Source of the DNA: Alphaproteobacteria bacterium UBA3439
Lineage (GTDB): Bacteria; Pseudomonadota; Alphaproteobacteria; Puniceispirillales; Puniceispirillaceae
Direction of reading: 5' to 3'
DNA: 17,072 bases
Assembly (NCBI GenBank): GCA_002378605.1
Contig: DFSK01000016.1
Location: 12,748-29,819, forward strand
Shown here in pieces: positions 15,439 through 17,072 of the stretch (the stretch's first letter is position 1; each line of letters starts with the position of its first letter). The notes under the pieces were generated by a model. That model saw nothing but the letters and a program-made list of their open reading frames with translations. It ran no database searches and was not told where the DNA came from. The position numbers and the translations under genes were made by a program.

Positions 15439-15468
15439 CTGTTCGGTGAACAGGGCTCTGGCTTTTTT
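15439..15468 (+). terminator. Possible terminator or leader hairpin upstream of hemH
   Basis: CTGTTC-GGT-GAACAG is a perfect 6-bp stem with a 3-nt loop (15439-15453). T6 follows 9 nt later (15463-15468). The gap between stem and U-tract is longer than ideal. It could end hemA transcripts or act in the hemH leader, 32 nt before the hemH start. Confidence 0.4.
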
Positions 15469-15500
15469 ATTGCCTTTGCGGCTGTTGATGGAACGTGATT

Positions 15501-16715
15501 ATGCCAATTACCCCTACCCCTTCCGATCACCCTAATTTTCCTGGCCGCGGTAAAACCGGCCTGCTTTTGGTCAATCTTGGCACGCCCGATGGCACCGACA
15601 CCCCATCAATGCGGCGCTATCTAAAGCAGTTTTTATCCGACCGCCGCGTGATTGAAGTCCCGCGCCTGCTGTGGTGGTTGATTCTGAACGGCATTATTTT
15701 GAATATCCGTCCCCGCAAATCAGGCGATGCCTATGCACGGATTTGGCTGAAAGACGACCCGGATGGATCGCCGCTTCGCCGCATTACCCGCCTTCAGGCC
15801 GAACATGTCGCCAACAGCTTTCAAAGTGATGATCTAATCACCGATTACGCCATGCGCTATGGCAAGCCGTCAATCCAGTCGCAAATGCAAAAGCTGCAAA
15901 ATGCCGGATGCAGCCAGATTCTGGTGATGCCACTTTATCCGCAATATGCCGCATCAACAACAGCGACGGTCAATGACGAAGTGTTTAAATGGGCGCTTGA
16001 TCTGCGCTGGCAACCGGCCATTCGCACCGCGCCGCCATGGCATGATCACCCAGTCTATATCAAGGCGCTGGCAGATTCGGTTCGTCAATCGGTCAAGAAA
16101 AACGGCATGCCTGATGATTTGGTGATTTCATTTCACGGCATTCCCAAAAGCTATTTTGTGGCTGGCGATCCCTATCATTGCCAATGTTTGAAAACAGCGC
16201 GCCTTCTTCGTGAAGAGCTTGATTGGGATAAAGCTCATTTTCACGCCACCTTTCAGTCGCGCTTTGGATCAGAACCTTGGCTTCAGCCCTATACCGACAA
16301 AAGCGTTGTGGCGCTGGCCGAAAACGGATCAAAACATGTTGCCATCATGGCACCCGGTTTTGTCGCCGATTGTCTGGAAACACTGGATGAGCTGGATATC
16401 GAGCTGCATGAAGAATTTTTGGAACATGGCGGCGAAACATTTAGCTATATCCCCTGTTTGAATGACAGTCCGGCTGGCATGAAGGTGATTGAGCAAATTG
16501 CCACTGAAAATCTGGCCGGTTGGGTCGACTCACCGAAAAAAGGCACAGTGAAAAAATCGGCTGCGAAAAAAGGTACTGCAAAAAAAGCTGTGGCGAAAAA
16601 GACCGTGGCGAAAAAGGCCGCTGCGAAAAAAGCCGTGGCAAAAAAAGCCGTTGCAAAAAAGCCAGTCGCAAAGAAAGCCGCTGCGGAAAAGGCCGCTGCG
16701 AAAAAGCGCCGCTAA
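15501..16715 (+). CDS. hemH: Ferrochelatase with a histone H1-like Lys/Ala C-terminal tail
   Basis: Inserts Fe2+ into protoporphyrin IX, the last step of protoheme synthesis. The catalytic core (about residues 17-343) has KTGLLLVNLGTPDG at the start, the metal-site His212 in SFHGIPKSYF, GDPYHCQCLKTARLL (223-235) with Cys227/Cys229, FQSRFGSEPWLQPYTD (251-266), and the catalytic Glu293 in PGFVADCLETLDELDIE. The core is complete for a bacterial enzyme. After WVDSPKKG the same frame continues for 61 residues (344-404) of Lys-Lys pairs separated by Ala/Val/Thr, with strict 5-residue spacing, ending KKRR and TAA. Such a tail is not usual for HemH. The start ATG 15501 is preceded by GGAA 7 nt upstream; GTG 15495, also in frame, is too close to it. 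hemA precedes on the same strand. Confidence in HemH is very high; the function of the tail is unknown. Confidence 0.97.
   Translation: MPITPTPSDHPNFPGRGKTGLLLVNLGTPDGTDTPSMRRYLKQFLSDRRVIEVPRLLWWLILNGIILNIRPRKSGDAYARIWLKDDPDGSPLRRITRLQAEHVANSFQSDDLITDYAMRYGKPSIQSQMQKLQNAGCSQILVMPLYPQYAASTTATVNDEVFKWALDLRWQPAIRTAPPWHDHPVYIKALADSVRQSVKKNGMPDDLVISFHGIPKSYFVAGDPYHCQCLKTARLLREELDWDKAHFHATFQSRFGSEPWLQPYTDKSVVALAENGSKHVAIMAPGFVADCLETLDELDIELHEEFLEHGGETFSYIPCLNDSPAGMKVIEQIATENLAGWVDSPKKGTVKKSAAKKGTAKKAVAKKTVAKKAAAKKAVAKKAVAKKPVAKKAAAEKAAAKKRR
16530..16712 (+). repeat. 15-bp tandem repeats encoding the HemH tail
   Basis: About 12 degenerate 15-bp units, of the type GCN AAA AAR GCN GTN, encode a pentapeptide pattern x-(V/A)-K-K-x: for example TAKKA, VAKKT, VAKKA, AAKKA, VAKKP. 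In 61 residues there are 23 Lys and 2 Arg, with Ala making up most of the rest and only one acidic residue (AAEKA). Many units contain A6-A7 runs, so repeat number and frame could vary by slippage. Confidence 0.9.
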
Positions 16716-16819
16716 ATCAAAATTCTGTTCAATCTTTCTTTTCATGCAAGTAATTGCAAAGCCGCACAGCAAAGCCTTTTCATTCTGAATCAAGGATGTT
16801 ATACCAACGGTCTCGAGCG

Positions 16820-16841
16820 GGCGCCGCGACGACACGGCGCC
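16820..16841. repeat. GC-rich inverted repeat, GGCGCCG...CGGCGCC
   Basis: GGCGCCG-CGACGACA-CGGCGCC is a perfect 7-bp inverted repeat whose arms each contain the 6-bp palindrome GGCGCC. No U-tract follows in either direction. Its base composition is much richer in GC than the surrounding AT-rich DNA. Confidence 0.55.
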
Positions 16842-16945
16842 ATATATCGGATGTAACAGGCATATTTGAGATCCTCAAACTGGCTGTCATCTGGTGGTAA
16901 AATGGTTGGAACAAGCATTCCGATTACCGCCAAATGATGTTTTAT

Positions 16946-16974
16946 TTGAGAAATATTTCGTTACTATTCAGATA
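16946..16974 (+). promoter_or_regulatory. Possible promoter of tRNA-Gly
   Basis: TTGAGA (16946-16951), 17 bp, then CAGATA (16969-16974) would place the transcript start near 16981, about 11 nt before the mature tRNA. Matches to sigma-70 hexamers are partial. Confidence 0.35.
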
Positions 16975-16991
16975 GTTAAGAACGCTCGTAT

Positions 16992-17065
16992 GCGGCGTTT
17001 GTGTAGTGGTAAGACCTTAGCCTTCCAAGCTAAAGACGCGGGTTCGATTCCCGCACGCCGCTCCA
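16992..17065 (+). tRNA. tRNA-Gly(TCC)
   Basis: Complete cloverleaf of 74 nt including an encoded CCA. The acceptor arms GCGGCGT and ACGCCGC pair over 7 bp. The anticodon stem TTAGC/GCTAA holds the loop CTTCCAA with anticodon TCC, which reads GGA glycine codons. The T arm is GCGGG-TTCGATT-CCCGC; the discriminator base is T and CCA is encoded at 17063-17065. The D arm (GTGT-AGTGGTA-AGAC) has one G-G mismatch; I recall similarly imperfect D arms in other tRNA-Gly(TCC) genes. Confidence 0.96.
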
Positions 17066-17072
17066 ACTACAC

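Larger units (their letters stand above)
16716..16991. other. Intergenic region between hemH and tRNA-Gly
   Basis: 276 bp without a supportable gene. GCAAAGCC is repeated at 16756 and 16769. A GC-rich hairpin stands at 16820-16841. The last 50 bp are AT-rich and hold a possible tRNA promoter. No clear intrinsic terminator for hemH was found. Confidence 0.45.

Noticed and set aside
16796..16900. 34-codon open frame MLYQRSRAGAATTRRH...
   Set aside because: No ribosome binding site, runs through the GC hairpin and matches nothing I recognise; too weak to call a gene or fragment.
16992..17065. G-G mismatch in the D arm of tRNA-Gly as a sign of a pseudo-tRNA
   Set aside because: All other arms pair perfectly and, from memory, other tRNA-Gly(TCC) genes have similarly imperfect D arms.
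1..17072. CRISPR array, insertion sequence, prophage or toxin-antitoxin module
   Set aside because: No regularly spaced repeats, transposase or integrase frames, or paired small toxin-antitoxin genes were found; the gene content is core chromosomal.

Overview
The window reads as a chromosomal stretch of an alphaproteobacterium with a moderate GC content. The main evidence is a CtrA-type cell-cycle response regulator, a Shemin-pathway 5-aminolevulinate synthase (HemA), a DksA of the alphaproteobacterial type that lacks most zinc-ligand cysteines, a DUF3553 mini-protein, and a form-II CoxL-like molybdenum hydroxylase subunit. A marine SAR116/Rhodospirillales-like origin would fit the base composition and gene content. 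That is an inference only; no rRNA or other taxonomic marker is present.

Left part (1-4352, minus strand): the 5' end of a CoxL/xanthine-dehydrogenase-family large subunit runs off the left edge. Upstream of it are a YnjF-like CDP-alcohol phosphatidyltransferase and a Psd-like protein that lacks the pyruvoyl-forming Gly-Ser and the motif His, separated from each other by only 5 bp. Before these comes a membrane-anchored, Ig-like plus LysM envelope protein. All four could share one transcript, since the gaps are about 63, 5 and 64 bp. A divergent intergenic region separates them from a LOG-family phosphoribohydrolase on the plus strand (4458-5021), which converges on icd at a strong hairpin terminator.

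Middle part (5174-12410, minus strand): monomeric NADP-dependent isocitrate dehydrogenase, alanyl-tRNA synthetase, RecA and a DksA/TraR-family regulator. Each has its own ribosome binding site and most are followed by a hairpin, so they look like separate or weakly coupled units of core metabolism, translation, recombination and stringent control.

Right part (12411-17072, plus strand): ctrA is transcribed away from dksA across a 326-bp region rich in palindromes. A 58-codon TTG-started DUF3553 gene follows, then hemA and hemH, the first and last steps of protoheme synthesis, and finally tRNA-Gly(TCC). The HemH protein carries a 61-residue Lys/Ala-rich, pentapeptide-periodic tail like that of histone H1, which ferrochelatases normally lack.

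No CRISPR array, transposase, prophage or toxin-antitoxin module is visible. The observations most worth a second look are the HemH tail, the catalytically altered Psd-like/YnjF-like pair, and the structured regulatory DNA around ctrA and hemA.
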